Source: JBCBKL01 sp963922565
GTDB lineage: Bacteria > Pseudomonadota > Alphaproteobacteria > Rhodobacterales > Rhodobacteraceae
Reading direction: 5' to 3'
NCBI GenBank assembly: GCA_963922565.1
Contig: CAWUIQ010000005.1
Span: forward strand, 53,415-117,414
Length of the DNA stretch: 64,000 nt
The notes under the pieces: model-generated
Told to the model about the DNA's origin: nothing
The model's database searches: none
What the model saw: only the letters and a program-made list of their open reading frames with translations
In this document: piece after piece, positions 7,765-16,244 of the stretch
Position numbering within the stretch: position 1 is the stretch's first letter
Layout: every line of letters starts with the position of its first letter
Program-made: the position numbers and the translations under genes

Positions 7765-8775
7765 TCACGCAACGCGTCGACGGGTCCGGCGTCTGGCCGG
7801 GGCTGCGTCGCCCGTTCCGTCAGTGTCTGACGAAAATCCACCCAGCTTGGCGGTGATTTCTTCGAGTTGTGGAGCTGTTCCGATCGGCTGCGTATCAAGC
7901 GCTTCGCGCATGTGCCGCAGATGATCGGGCGTCGTTCCACAGCAACCGCCGACGATCCGCGCCCCGCAATTGCGGGCCAGCACAGCGTATTCCGCCATCA
8001 GTTCCGGCGTGCCGTCATAGTGAATATGACCGTCGTGGAATTTCGGGATCCCCGCATTGCCTTTCGCGATCAGGGGTCGTTCCGTCCCGGAGGATGCAAA
8101 ACCAAGGACAGTCCGCAGCAGATCCGATGCGCCGACGCCGCAATTCGCACCGAAGGCCAGCGGCGGGTTCGGCAGCTCCTCGACGAGGCGCGACAGGTCG
8201 GTGCTTGTCACGCCCATCATGGTGCGCCCCGCCGTGTCAAAGCTCATCGTTCCGCACCAATCAAGACCCGCCCTTGCAAAGCCTTCGGCGGCAGCGCGAA
8301 ACTCCTCGGGGGCCGAGATGGTTTCGAGCCAGCCGATATCGGCGCCCCCTTCTTTCAGCCCGTCCGCCGTTTCGTGAAACATCTCGACCGCGATGTCGTG
8401 GGACAGCGTGCCGACCGGCTCCATGATTTCGCCTGTCGGCCCGACAGATCCGGCAACGATCACGGGTCGGCCGGCGGTATCGGCAATGTCGCGGCCAATC
8501 TCGGCGGCGATCCGGCTGAGGGCGTGGGCCCGCTTTTCCGCATCGTGCAGTTTCAGCCGTGATGCATTCGCGCCGAAACTATTGGTCAAAAACAGATCGC
8601 TGCCAGCGTCGACCGCGCCACGATATAACGTCTTGATCTTCTCGGGCTCGGCATCGTTCCACAGTTCCGGCGCGTCGCCTGATTGCAGACCCATGTTGAA
8701 GAGGTTGGTGCCCGTCGCGCCATCTGCCAGCAGCGTCGTCTTTTCATCCAGCAATGTCAGCAGCGGATTCGACAT
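7765..8775 (-). CDS. Homocysteine S-methyltransferase (Bmt-like, split methionine synthase component)
   Basis: A 336-residue stand-alone homocysteine methyltransferase domain, equivalent to the N-terminal module of MetH. The three zinc-binding cysteines are in GANCGVG (Cys212) and GGCCGTT (Cys278, Cys279), and the N-terminus has the LLADGATGTNLF motif of the fold. With the corrinoid protein nearby it most likely transfers the cobalamin-bound methyl group to homocysteine. Betaine or another methyl donor is an alternative reading of the annotation 'Bmt'. The C-terminus ends in an Arg-rich tail (RRRTRRR). A GGAGGT Shine-Dalgarno sits 5 bases before the ATG at 8775. Confidence 0.9.
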   Translation of the reverse strand: MSNPLLTLLDEKTTLLADGATGTNLFNMGLQSGDAPELWNDAEPEKIKTLYRGAVDAGSDLFLTNSFGANASRLKLHDAEKRAHALSRIAAEIGRDIADTAGRPVIVAGSVGPTGEIMEPVGTLSHDIAVEMFHETADGLKEGGADIGWLETISAPEEFRAAAEGFARAGLDWCGTMSFDTAGRTMMGVTSTDLSRLVEELPNPPLAFGANCGVGASDLLRTVLGFASSGTERPLIAKGNAGIPKFHDGHIHYDGTPELMAEYAVLARNCGARIVGGCCGTTPDHLRHMREALDTQPIGTAPQLEEITAKLGGFSSDTDGTGDAAPARRRTRRRVA

Positions 8776-8810
8776 GGGGCACCTCCGATACGCACGGTGG
8801 AGTGCTTGTG

Positions 8811-10706
8811 TCATGCCGTCCGAGCGGAAGCCACTTCATAATCTGCATCAACATTATGAGGTTCATTAGAGGTAAGGCCCGGATCCTGTTGGATTGGCGG
8901 TGGCATGATAACCTCGCGGGCGATGTCACACAGGCCCAGGATCAGCGGCACTGGTCCCGGCGCGGCGGCGTAGCGCGGCTCCCATTTCGGCGCAAAGTTG
9001 GATTTGAACTGCCGCAGTCCAGCGGTTTTCGAGAAGGCCGTTGCCTGAACCGCTGCCCATCTCCAGAAAGCGGAATTGGGGTTGGGGCAGGCCGGTGTGG
9101 CCGCCATGTTGAACTGCGCGACACCTGCGTTGCCCGCATGTCTGATTGCCGTGTCAACAAGGGCGTGCATCGTTCCATCCGGCGCATCGCCGGTCGACCG
9201 CATCAGGTCGAGACACCATTCCTGCGTGGATTGATGGCAGGTGATGAAGGCAACCACACGATCATCGCATTTTGCGAGGGCGACCCACTGGCTGGCGACA
9301 TAGTCAGGACTGAAGCGCCCCATCGTGCCACCACGGGCCATGCCATTCCGTGTCTGCCATTCGGCGTCGACGCGGGCGAGTTCGGCCCATGGCCAGGCCG
9401 GAGCCAGCTCGATTTGGATGCCTGCCTTTTCGGCCGCTCGCAACTTCCGCCGCAATGTCCGGCGGGCCGGGATGTTTATGTCGTAGTTGGGTGCATCAAT
9501 CAGCGCGTCATCTGCCAGATGCAGCGCAGACCAGCCACCATATCTGAGGCCGGCGGCGATGCGGGCCGAACACTTGTAGACCATGGGGATCCGGCCGTGC
9601 TGTCGGCCAAGAAAGCGCAGACCATGCATCAGACTGGGTGCACCACCGCTTATCGGATCGAAAAGCGCCGTCATGGTCTGACCGGTGGGCCAGATCGCGA
9701 CCTTGGCACCAAGAAGGCGAATGGCTTTGCCGCCGTTTTGCCTGATCACGGCAACCTCGCTCCGCGGAGCCTCGGCCAGCGATGGTGGTTCGTCATGCCG
9801 GACGGGCCGCTGAAACGCGGTGAACGGGCGCAGCAGTACCAGGCCTGCAACGATGGCCGGCACGACGAAATAGACGATCCGGAAAGCAAGCAGACTGCCC
9901 AACAAATCCCCAAACGCGATGTGCGGCATTGCGGCCATCAGCGTCACTTCGAATGGGCCGATCCCACCGGGTGTGTTTGAAACCAGTGCTGCCCCCAGAG
10001 CGATGAGAAACAGCGGTAAGATCTGCATAAAGCTCAGCCCATGGTCCGGCGGTAACAGAAAATAGAGGGCGGCCGACGCGGTGGTCAGGTCAATCGTTGT
10101 CCAAAGCAAAAGGTTCGCCGAATGCCGCAAGGTGGGCAAATGCACCGCACGCCCCTTGAAGCGGAAGGACGGTTTGAAGAAGAGCGCAAAAAGCAGCGCG
10201 TATGTGGCAGCAACACCAAGGAACCCTGGCCAAAAGGCCCAATCCGGTGCGGGCAGCAATACGCAGACGATGGATGTCAGCGCCACCCAGCTGACGATGA
10301 AGCAAAGCGAGACGAAAGCGGAATGCCGCAGCGCATGCCCGAGGCTGAATTCGGGCAAAAGACGCCAGCGAGCCAAGGCGCTCGTCACAAGAGCGAATCC
10401 GATGAATTGGCCTAGGGCAATTGCCGCTGCGCCGGTGATCCGGGCCTGTTGCGGCGGAATCCCGGTGCGAAAGTACAAATGACCGACTTCGTCATAGCGC
10501 CCAATGGACCAAAAGCTGGCAATCGTCATGGCCAACGCTGCCACCCAACCCCATAATGGGATCGCACCCACCTTTTCCGGCAACTCGCTGAGCGTCTGGG
10601 CCGTCATCTTGTCTTTGACGAGAAAGTAACAAATCGTCAGGGCGATTGCGGGAACGCCGCAATTCATCACCAGTTTCTTAAGTCTTTCCAAACTGTTCCG
10701 CACCAT
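8811..10706 (-). CDS. MprF-like membrane protein (UPF0104 flippase domain plus DUF2156 domain)
   Basis: A 631-residue protein whose first half (about residues 10-320) has around eight membrane helices of the UPF0104/flippase type (including LVSNTPGGIGPFEVTLMAAMP), and whose second half is a cytosolic DUF2156, GNAT-like domain (about 330-610). This is the layout of MprF, which attaches an amino acid to phosphatidylglycerol and flips the product, raising resistance to cationic peptides. Which amino acid is used cannot be told. The homocysteine methyltransferase gene begins only 35 bases downstream, so read-through into it is likely. Confidence 0.85.
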   Translation of the reverse strand: MVRNSLERLKKLVMNCGVPAIALTICYFLVKDKMTAQTLSELPEKVGAIPLWGWVAALAMTIASFWSIGRYDEVGHLYFRTGIPPQQARITGAAAIALGQFIGFALVTSALARWRLLPEFSLGHALRHSAFVSLCFIVSWVALTSIVCVLLPAPDWAFWPGFLGVAATYALLFALFFKPSFRFKGRAVHLPTLRHSANLLLWTTIDLTTASAALYFLLPPDHGLSFMQILPLFLIALGAALVSNTPGGIGPFEVTLMAAMPHIAFGDLLGSLLAFRIVYFVVPAIVAGLVLLRPFTAFQRPVRHDEPPSLAEAPRSEVAVIRQNGGKAIRLLGAKVAIWPTGQTMTALFDPISGGAPSLMHGLRFLGRQHGRIPMVYKCSARIAAGLRYGGWSALHLADDALIDAPNYDINIPARRTLRRKLRAAEKAGIQIELAPAWPWAELARVDAEWQTRNGMARGGTMGRFSPDYVASQWVALAKCDDRVVAFITCHQSTQEWCLDLMRSTGDAPDGTMHALVDTAIRHAGNAGVAQFNMAATPACPNPNSAFWRWAAVQATAFSKTAGLRQFKSNFAPKWEPRYAAAPGPVPLILGLCDIAREVIMPPPIQQDPGLTSNEPHNVDADYEVASARTA

Positions 10707-10784
10707 GACCGCCCCACAAGCTCCTGGGGTCGATCGTTAAGGGGTGGGAATGAGGAACAGCTTAACGGGCGGATCTATCCACAA

Positions 10785-10818
10785 CAAAAAAGCTCCCGAA
10801 CCAGAGAGGGTCGGGAGC
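10785..10818 (-). terminator. Intrinsic terminator of the zeta-inhibitor gene
   Basis: Read on the minus strand, an 8-base stem GCTCCCGA / TCGGGAGC with an 11-base loop is followed directly by TTTTTTG. It lies 37 bases after the stop of the DUF1476 gene. Confidence 0.85.
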
Positions 10819-10854
10819 ATGGTTTACTTCAGCTTTTGGCCTTAAGCGTTTGAA

Positions 10855-11172
10855 TTAGCTTGTTTCAGAGAGGATTTGCGCCTTGGCCTCGGCCATCAGC
10901 TCGCGCATTTTGGTTCGAATTGTCTGTTCGTCCGCGCGGTGCCCCAGGTCGCCCGAGACCTTGCGATAGACGTCTTCGTCCCCGGCTTCCTCGAAATCGG
11001 ATTTCACGACTTCGCGGGCATAGTCGTCCGCTTCTTCGCCGCTCTTGCCCAAAAGGTCAGCCGCCCACAGCCCCAGCAACTTGTTGCGCCGCGCCTCGGC
11101 CTTGAACTGCATTTCGGCGTCATGGGCGTATTTGTTTTCGAATGCGCTCTCGCGCTCGTCAAAGGTGCTCAT
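10855..11172 (-). CDS. F1Fo-ATP synthase inhibitor, zeta subunit (DUF1476)
   Basis: A 105-residue, highly charged helical protein beginning MSTFDERESAFENKYAHD, the hallmark start of the DUF1476 family. In Paracoccus denitrificans the family member is the zeta subunit, whose N-terminus inserts into F1 and blocks ATP hydrolysis. The N-terminal inhibitory stretch is present in full. The gene is single, ends in its own terminator and is divergent from purC; no ATP synthase structural gene is near. An in-frame ATG further up (11268) would add 32 residues not seen in the family, so 11172 is used. Confidence 0.92.
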   Translation of the reverse strand: MSTFDERESAFENKYAHDAEMQFKAEARRNKLLGLWAADLLGKSGEEADDYAREVVKSDFEEAGDEDVYRKVSGDLGHRADEQTIRTKMRELMAEAKAQILSETS

Positions 11173-11331
11173 CGGCGGTATCCCCTTCGGTCTTGCTTGT
11201 CTTTCATATGCGGACCTGGGCCGTGTTACGCAAGTCGGAAGATGCGCGGTTGCTTGCGGCATTTGCACCCTTGACGTATGAGGGCGCGACCAAAGCGGGA
11301 TTCACGCTTGTCTTACCCCGAAAGGACACGA

Positions 11332-12093
11332 ATGGCGCGCCGTAAGAAGATCTACGAAGGCAAGGCAAAGATCCTGTACGAAGGGCCTGAGCCGGGGACG
11401 CTGGTTCAATACTTCAAGGACGATGCCACGGCCTTCAATGCGCAGAAGAAAGATGTCATCGAGGGCAAGGGCGTTCTGAACAACCGTTTGAGCGAATTCT
11501 TCATGACCGGCCTGTCCCAGATCGGGGTGCCGACACACTTCATGCGCCGCCTGAACATGCGGGAACAGCTGGTGCGTGCATGCGAGATCATCCCTCTCGA
11601 AGTGATCGTCCGCAACTACGCCGCGGGCACGTTCACCGAGCGGCTGGGCATCGAAGAGGGCACCCAACTGCCCCGTCCGATCGTCGAATACTGCTATAAG
11701 GACGACAAGCTGGGCGATCCGCTCGTGACCGAGGAACATATCGCGGCGTTTGGCTGGGCCAGCCAGCAGGACATGGACGATATCCTCAGCCTTGCGCTGC
11801 GGGTCAACGATTTCATGAGCGGTGTACTCTTTGCCGTCGGGATCCGGCTGGTTGATTTCAAGATCGAGATCGGGCGCATCTACGAGGGCGATTTTGCGCG
11901 CCTTGTCGTAGCAGACGAGATCAGCCCGGACAGCTGCCGTTTATGGGACATCGAAACGGGGCAGAAGCTCGACAAGGACGTTTTCCGGCGTGATCTGGGC
12001 AATCTGACGGATGCGTACACAGAGGTGGCGCGGCGTCTTGGCGTGATGCCGAAGACGGCCACCGCGATCACGAAACCCACATTGATCAATTGA
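11332..12093 (+). CDS. purC: Phosphoribosylaminoimidazole-succinocarboxamide synthase PurC
   Basis: SAICAR synthase: joins aspartate to CAIR using ATP in purine synthesis. The 253-residue protein has the expected start (RRKKIYEGKAKILYEGPEPGTL), ATP-binding residues, VIVRNYAAGTFTERLG with the substrate loop, LVDFKIEIGR, and VVADEISPDSCRLWD. The ATG at 11332 follows AAAGGACACGA. It begins a purC-purS-purQ cluster; purL, which normally acts with PurS and PurQ, is not present here. Confidence 0.97.
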   Translation: MARRKKIYEGKAKILYEGPEPGTLVQYFKDDATAFNAQKKDVIEGKGVLNNRLSEFFMTGLSQIGVPTHFMRRLNMREQLVRACEIIPLEVIVRNYAAGTFTERLGIEEGTQLPRPIVEYCYKDDKLGDPLVTEEHIAAFGWASQQDMDDILSLALRVNDFMSGVLFAVGIRLVDFKIEIGRIYEGDFARLVVADEISPDSCRLWDIETGQKLDKDVFRRDLGNLTDAYTEVARRLGVMPKTATAITKPTLIN

Positions 12094-12143
12094 ACGATGT
12101 CGTCGGCAAGCCCCATGACATTTCCTGGACGGAGAGAACAAAG

Positions 12144-12377
12144 ATGAAAGCCCGTGTGCATGTGATGCTCAAGAACGGTGTCCTCGATCCGCAGGGCGAG
12201 GCGGTGCGGCACGCCCTGGGCTCCATGGGCTTTGAGGGCGTCGCGGGCGTTCGGCAGGGCAAGGTCATCGAACTGGACCTTGCCGATGACGCGACCGAGG
12301 CGGATGTGGCCCGGATGTGCGAAAAGCTGCTGGCTAATACAGTTATCGAATCCTACACGATCGAGATGGCCGGATGA
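12144..12377 (+). CDS. purS: FGAM synthase subunit PurS
   Basis: The small 77-residue subunit that bridges PurL and PurQ in the three-part phosphoribosylformylglycinamidine synthase. It shows the PurS pattern: MKARVHVMLKNGVLDPQGEAV at the start, then MGFEGVAGVRQGKVIEL. A GGAGAG Shine-Dalgarno precedes the ATG at 12144. The last bases overlap the purQ start (ATGA). Confidence 0.96.
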   Translation: MKARVHVMLKNGVLDPQGEAVRHALGSMGFEGVAGVRQGKVIELDLADDATEADVARMCEKLLANTVIESYTIEMAG

Positions 12378-13042
12378 GGGCCGCCGTTGTCGTCTTTCCG
12401 GGATCCAACTGCGACAGGGATCTGGCCACTGCGTTTGACGCAGCAGGCGCTGACGTCCGCATGGTGTGGCACAAGGATACCGCGCTGCCGGAGGGCACCG
12501 ACATCGTGGGCGTGCCCGGCGGCTTTTCCTTTGGCGACTATCTGCGCTGTGGGGCCATCGCGGCGAACTCTCCGATCTGCAAGGCGGTCAAGGCGCATGC
12601 GGATGCGGGTGGTTTCGTGCTGGGCATTTGCAATGGGTTCCAGGTTTTGACTGAGACGGGGCTTCTGCCGGGTGCCCTGCTTCGGAATGCGGAACTGAAA
12701 TACATCTGCAAAACCGTCGGGCTGACGGTCGAAAGCTCGAACAGCGCATTCACCGAAGGATACAATGCCGGCGATACGCTGCAGATCCCGATCGCGCACC
12801 ACGACGGCAATTACTTTGCCGACGATGCGACGATCGCAAAGCTCGAAGGTGATGACCGCATCATCTTCCGTTATGTCGACAACCCCAATGGTTCGCGCAA
12901 CGCGATCGCAGGTATCGTTTCTGAGAACAGAAGGGTGCTCGGCATGATGCCGCACCCCGAAAGGGCGGCGGACCTCGGCCATGGTGGCACAGATGGCGTG
13001 GCCATGTTCCGCTCACTCGTCGGTGCGGTGACATCTGCGTGA
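12374..13042 (+). CDS. purQ: FGAM synthase glutaminase subunit PurQ
   Basis: Glutamine amidotransferase that supplies ammonia to PurL. The 222-residue class I amidotransferase domain has the nucleophile Cys in the GICNGFQ elbow, VVVFPGSNCDRDL at the N-terminus, PGGFSFGDYLRCGAIA, and the His-Glu pair in MMPHPERAAD near the end. Its ATG overlaps the purS stop by four bases, indicating translational coupling. Confidence 0.97.
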   Translation: MRAAVVVFPGSNCDRDLATAFDAAGADVRMVWHKDTALPEGTDIVGVPGGFSFGDYLRCGAIAANSPICKAVKAHADAGGFVLGICNGFQVLTETGLLPGALLRNAELKYICKTVGLTVESSNSAFTEGYNAGDTLQIPIAHHDGNYFADDATIAKLEGDDRIIFRYVDNPNGSRNAIAGIVSENRRVLGMMPHPERAADLGHGGTDGVAMFRSLVGAVTSA

Positions 13043-13078
13043 CTTGAGCCGGTCAAAAGCGATCTATAGTGTCGCTCT

Positions 13079-14833
13079 ATGGCTGATATGGGGCTTAAGA
13101 TCAGCGGAAAGTCGATGGGGTGGCGTGTTCGCGCTGCCCTTATTCTGCTTATAGCCATCGCAGTCGCCACGATCAGCATCACGAATTCCTATCTGACAGA
13201 ACGATTCAAGGAAACGACACGCAATCGGGCCGAGCTGCGACTGACCCTTTATTCCGGCAACCTCCATGCCGAATTGCGCCAGAATGCCATTATCCCGCAG
13301 TTGCTGGCCCGCGACCCCGCCTTGATTGGCGCGCTCAATTCAGCCGATTACAAGCAATCGACGCAGCGCCTGATTTCATTCATCGAGGAAAGTGGCGCGG
13401 CCTCGTTGTCATTGTTGGACAAAGACGGCCGGACCGTCGCTGCGACGGATCGTAACCAGCTGGGATCAAACCACCGGAATGCGCCCTATTTCGTTAATGC
13501 GATGCGGGCCAATGACACTGTTTTCTCGGTATCTGAGCGCGAGTCGGGCGGATATTCATTCTATCACGCGCGGCGCATGCAAGCAGGCGGCGACACGATC
13601 GGTGTTATCATCGCCGAGGCCGACTTGCAGAAATTCGAGCGGGCATGGGCGGGTATTTCGGCCGCCGTTTTCGTGACCGATAGCGAAGGGCGGATCATTC
13701 TCGCCACCGAACCGCGCTGGCGCGGTCGCTCCGAAGAACAGGCCTTGGCGACGCAAACGCCGCAAAGCGCTATTGAGCGCGCCATTCGCGCGACTGCCGA
13801 TTGGACCGCCTTGCCTGCCGACGCCTACCTTCAGGGCGAGGGCGTGCTGAGACAAGATACCCGGATCCCGTTCCGCGGGTGGAAAATGACCTCGTTCACC
13901 ACCTATGCCAGTGTCCGCGAACGGGTGAACGGCGTTCTGGCGCTCGAGATCATGGGATTTGCGATTCTTCTGGCCGGCGTCTTCTATTTGCTTAACCGGC
14001 GGTCGGCCCTGCGCGTGGCGCTTGTTCAGCGGGAGTCGGCGCAGCTTCGCCAGTTGAATGTGCGGCTGCAGCAGGAAATTGCCGAGCGCAAACGGGTGCA
14101 GGAAGACCTTGCCGTGGCCGAGCAAACCCTCGAACAATCCAGCAAACTGGCGGCCTTAGGCGAAATGTCGGCCGCTGTGAGCCATGAATTGAACCAGCCC
14201 TTGGCGGCGATGAAAACCTACCTCGCGGGCGCGCGCCTTTTGCTGAGCCGCAGCCGCCCGGACGAGGCGCTTTCAAGCTTCAAACGGATTGACGATCTGA
14301 TCGAGCGGATGGGCGCGATCACCCGCCAGCTTAAATCCTATGCCCGCAAGGGATCGGATGAATGGAGCCCTGTAGATATGGGTGATGCGCTGGCTTCGAG
14401 CCTCGCAATGATGGAGCCGCAACTGCGTCAACGTCACGTGCGCATCACCAAGATTGCCCCCGACAAACCGGTTCTGGTCATCGGGGATCGCCTTCGGATC
14501 GAGCAGGTTCTTGTTAACCTTTTGCGGAACGCGCTGGACGCGACCAAGGCGGTTAAGGAACCGGCCATCGAACTGATCCTTTCGGCCGGGGAGACGGCAA
14601 CCCTGACCGTACGGGACAACGGGCCGGGCATCGTTGATCTTGATGCTCTTTTTGAGCCTTTCTACACGACCAAGGAGCCCGGTGACGGCGTCGGGCTGGG
14701 TCTTGCCATTTCCTCGGGCATCGTAAACGAACTGGGGGGACGGCTCACGGCACGCAACGGACAAGCGGGCGGGGCTGTGTTTGAGGTGCAACTGCCGATC
14801 GCACCCGAAGAATCCATCGAAGCGGCGGAGTGA
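13079..14833 (+). CDS. dctB: C4-dicarboxylate sensor histidine kinase DctB
   Basis: A 584-residue membrane kinase of the DctB type, which senses succinate, fumarate or malate in the periplasm. Layout: membrane helix near residues 20-38, a double-PAS-like periplasmic domain to about 285, a second helix near 290-310 (GFAILLAGVFYLLNRRSAL), coiled coil, HisKA domain with the phospho-accepting His369 (SAAVSHELNQPLAAMKTYLAGA), and a HATPase domain with NLLRNALDATK, DNGPGI and GDGVGLGLAISSGI. The response regulator follows 4 bases later. No dicarboxylate transporter genes are adjacent. The start is uncertain: ATGs at 13088 and 13115 are also possible because 13079 lacks a clear Shine-Dalgarno. Confidence 0.9.
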   Translation: MADMGLKISGKSMGWRVRAALILLIAIAVATISITNSYLTERFKETTRNRAELRLTLYSGNLHAELRQNAIIPQLLARDPALIGALNSADYKQSTQRLISFIEESGAASLSLLDKDGRTVAATDRNQLGSNHRNAPYFVNAMRANDTVFSVSERESGGYSFYHARRMQAGGDTIGVIIAEADLQKFERAWAGISAAVFVTDSEGRIILATEPRWRGRSEEQALATQTPQSAIERAIRATADWTALPADAYLQGEGVLRQDTRIPFRGWKMTSFTTYASVRERVNGVLALEIMGFAILLAGVFYLLNRRSALRVALVQRESAQLRQLNVRLQQEIAERKRVQEDLAVAEQTLEQSSKLAALGEMSAAVSHELNQPLAAMKTYLAGARLLLSRSRPDEALSSFKRIDDLIERMGAITRQLKSYARKGSDEWSPVDMGDALASSLAMMEPQLRQRHVRITKIAPDKPVLVIGDRLRIEQVLVNLLRNALDATKAVKEPAIELILSAGETATLTVRDNGPGIVDLDALFEPFYTTKEPGDGVGLGLAISSGIVNELGGRLTARNGQAGGAVFEVQLPIAPEESIEAAE

Positions 14834-14837
14834 CATT

Positions 14838-16172
14838 ATGACTCAAGCGATGAAAATTGCGATTATTGATGACGAACAAGACATGCGGCAATCAATCAGC
14901 CAGTGGCTGGCTTTGTCGGGTTATGACACCGAGACATTTGCAAGCGCCGAGGATGCGCTGAAGACTTTGGGGCCGGAATATCCAGGCATCGTGATTTCGG
15001 ACATCAAGATGCCCGGCATGGACGGGATGCAGTTTCTGAAAAAGCTGATGGGTTCAGACAGTGCGCTGCCCGTCATCATGATCACCGGCCACGGCGATGT
15101 GCCGATGGCGGTTGAGGCGATGCGCGTTGGTGCGTTCGATTTCTTGGAGAAACCGTTCAATCCGGACCGGATGTCCGAGCTGGCCAAAAAGGCGACGGGC
15201 GCGCGGCGCCTGACGATGGACAACCGCGCATTGCGGCGCGAGCTGTCGGATGGCGGCCAGCTCATGAAAAAGCTGATCGGGAACTCGCCGGTCATGGAAC
15301 GGCTGCGCGAGGACATTCTCGATCTGGGTCAAGCCGACGGCCACGTTCTCATCAATGGTGAGACTGGTACCGGAAAGACACTGGTCGCACACGCGCTCCA
15401 TGCCGTTGGCAGCCGCGCGGGCAAGAAGTTTGTGCTGATCAGCTGTTCCTCGATGGAAGAGGATGCGCTGACAAAGCGGCTGTTCGGGCCCATGCTGCCA
15501 GAGGACACCCAGTTGCCCGCTGTGGAAGAGGCGCGGGGCGGGACGCTGGTGCTAGAGGATGTCGAGGCCCTGAGCGAAGCGCTGCAGGCCAAACTTTTGA
15601 GCGTGATCAATGAGCAGGGGACCCCTGCGGAGACGCGGATCGTCGCAATATGCAACCTGCAGGAGGCCGGGCGCACCTGCGAAGACGCCCTGCGCCCTGA
15701 CCTGTTCTACCGTCTTGCGGCGCTGCGGATCACGGTTCCGCCATTGCGGCAGCGGGGTGAGGATATCCTGACGCTTTTCACCCGGTTGTCGGATCAGTTC
15801 GCTGACGAATATGGGTGCGAGGCGCCGAAGGTTTCGGCGCAGGAAGCGGCACAGCTTTTGCAGGCACCCTGGCCCGGTAACGTGCGCCAGCTGATCAATA
15901 TCGCCGAACGGGCGGTGCTGCAGGCGCGGCGCGGTACGGGGACCATCGCATCGCTTCTGATGAACGATCACGAAGAGATGCAACCTGTGATGACAACCGA
16001 AGGCAAACCGCTCAAAGAGTACGTGGAGGCGTTCGAGCGGATGCTCATCGACAACACGATGCGCCGGCACAAGGGTTCGATCGCGAGTGTAATGGAAGAG
16101 CTTTGCCTGCCACGCCGAACGCTGAACGAAAAAATGGCGAAGTACGGGCTGCAGCGGGCGGATTATCTCTAG
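14838..16172 (+). CDS. DctD-type response regulator with AAA+ domain lacking the GAFTGA loop
   Basis: The 444-residue partner of the DctB-type kinase. Residues 1-120 form a receiver domain (acidic pair D11-D12, phosphorylation site Asp55 in ISDIKMPGMDG, Lys in FLEKPFNPD). An AAA+ domain follows with Walker A GETGTGKT (174-181), Walker B region GGTLVLEDVE (E240-D241 where D-E is usual), and RPDLFYRLAALRITVPPLRQR. The C-terminus is a Fis-type helix-turn-helix (GSIASVMEELCLPRRTLNEKMAKYGL). The stretch that should hold GAFTGA, which contacts sigma-54, is replaced by PMLPEDTQLPAVEEA after RLFG (214-217). It is therefore unlikely to be an ordinary sigma-54 activator. The ATG at 14838 gives the normal receiver start. 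Confidence 0.88.
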   Translation: MTQAMKIAIIDDEQDMRQSISQWLALSGYDTETFASAEDALKTLGPEYPGIVISDIKMPGMDGMQFLKKLMGSDSALPVIMITGHGDVPMAVEAMRVGAFDFLEKPFNPDRMSELAKKATGARRLTMDNRALRRELSDGGQLMKKLIGNSPVMERLREDILDLGQADGHVLINGETGTGKTLVAHALHAVGSRAGKKFVLISCSSMEEDALTKRLFGPMLPEDTQLPAVEEARGGTLVLEDVEALSEALQAKLLSVINEQGTPAETRIVAICNLQEAGRTCEDALRPDLFYRLAALRITVPPLRQRGEDILTLFTRLSDQFADEYGCEAPKVSAQEAAQLLQAPWPGNVRQLINIAERAVLQARRGTGTIASLLMNDHEEMQPVMTTEGKPLKEYVEAFERMLIDNTMRRHKGSIASVMEELCLPRRTLNEKMAKYGLQRADYL

Positions 16173-16198
16173 GTCCTGCATCGCACCGCTGGGCGACA

Positions 16199-16244
16199 CA
16201 AGAAAATTCGAATTTTCTTGGCAAAACCCTTTGAAAGGGTTTTG
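16199..16244. repeat. Two adjacent perfect palindromes after the DctD-type gene
   Basis: A 22-base perfect palindrome (16199-16220, arms CAAGAAAATTC / GAATTTTCTTG) is followed after one base by a 23-base inverted repeat (16222-16244, arms CAAAACCCTTT / AAAGGGTTTTG around a single G). The second could act as a two-way intrinsic terminator because its arms end in A and T runs. The first has no loop and looks more like a protein-binding site or a repeat unit. No second copy was noticed in the window. Confidence 0.6.

Noticed and set aside
8776..8810. SAM or SAH riboswitch before the homocysteine methyltransferase gene
   Set aside because: Only 35 bases are available and no riboswitch core is visible.
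8754..9980. 408-codon open frame on the plus strand
   Set aside because: Antisense to the MprF-like gene, which has clear membrane helices and domain structure.
14838..16172. Ordinary sigma-54-dependent DctD
   Set aside because: GAFTGA is absent and Walker B is altered, so the standard call would mislead.
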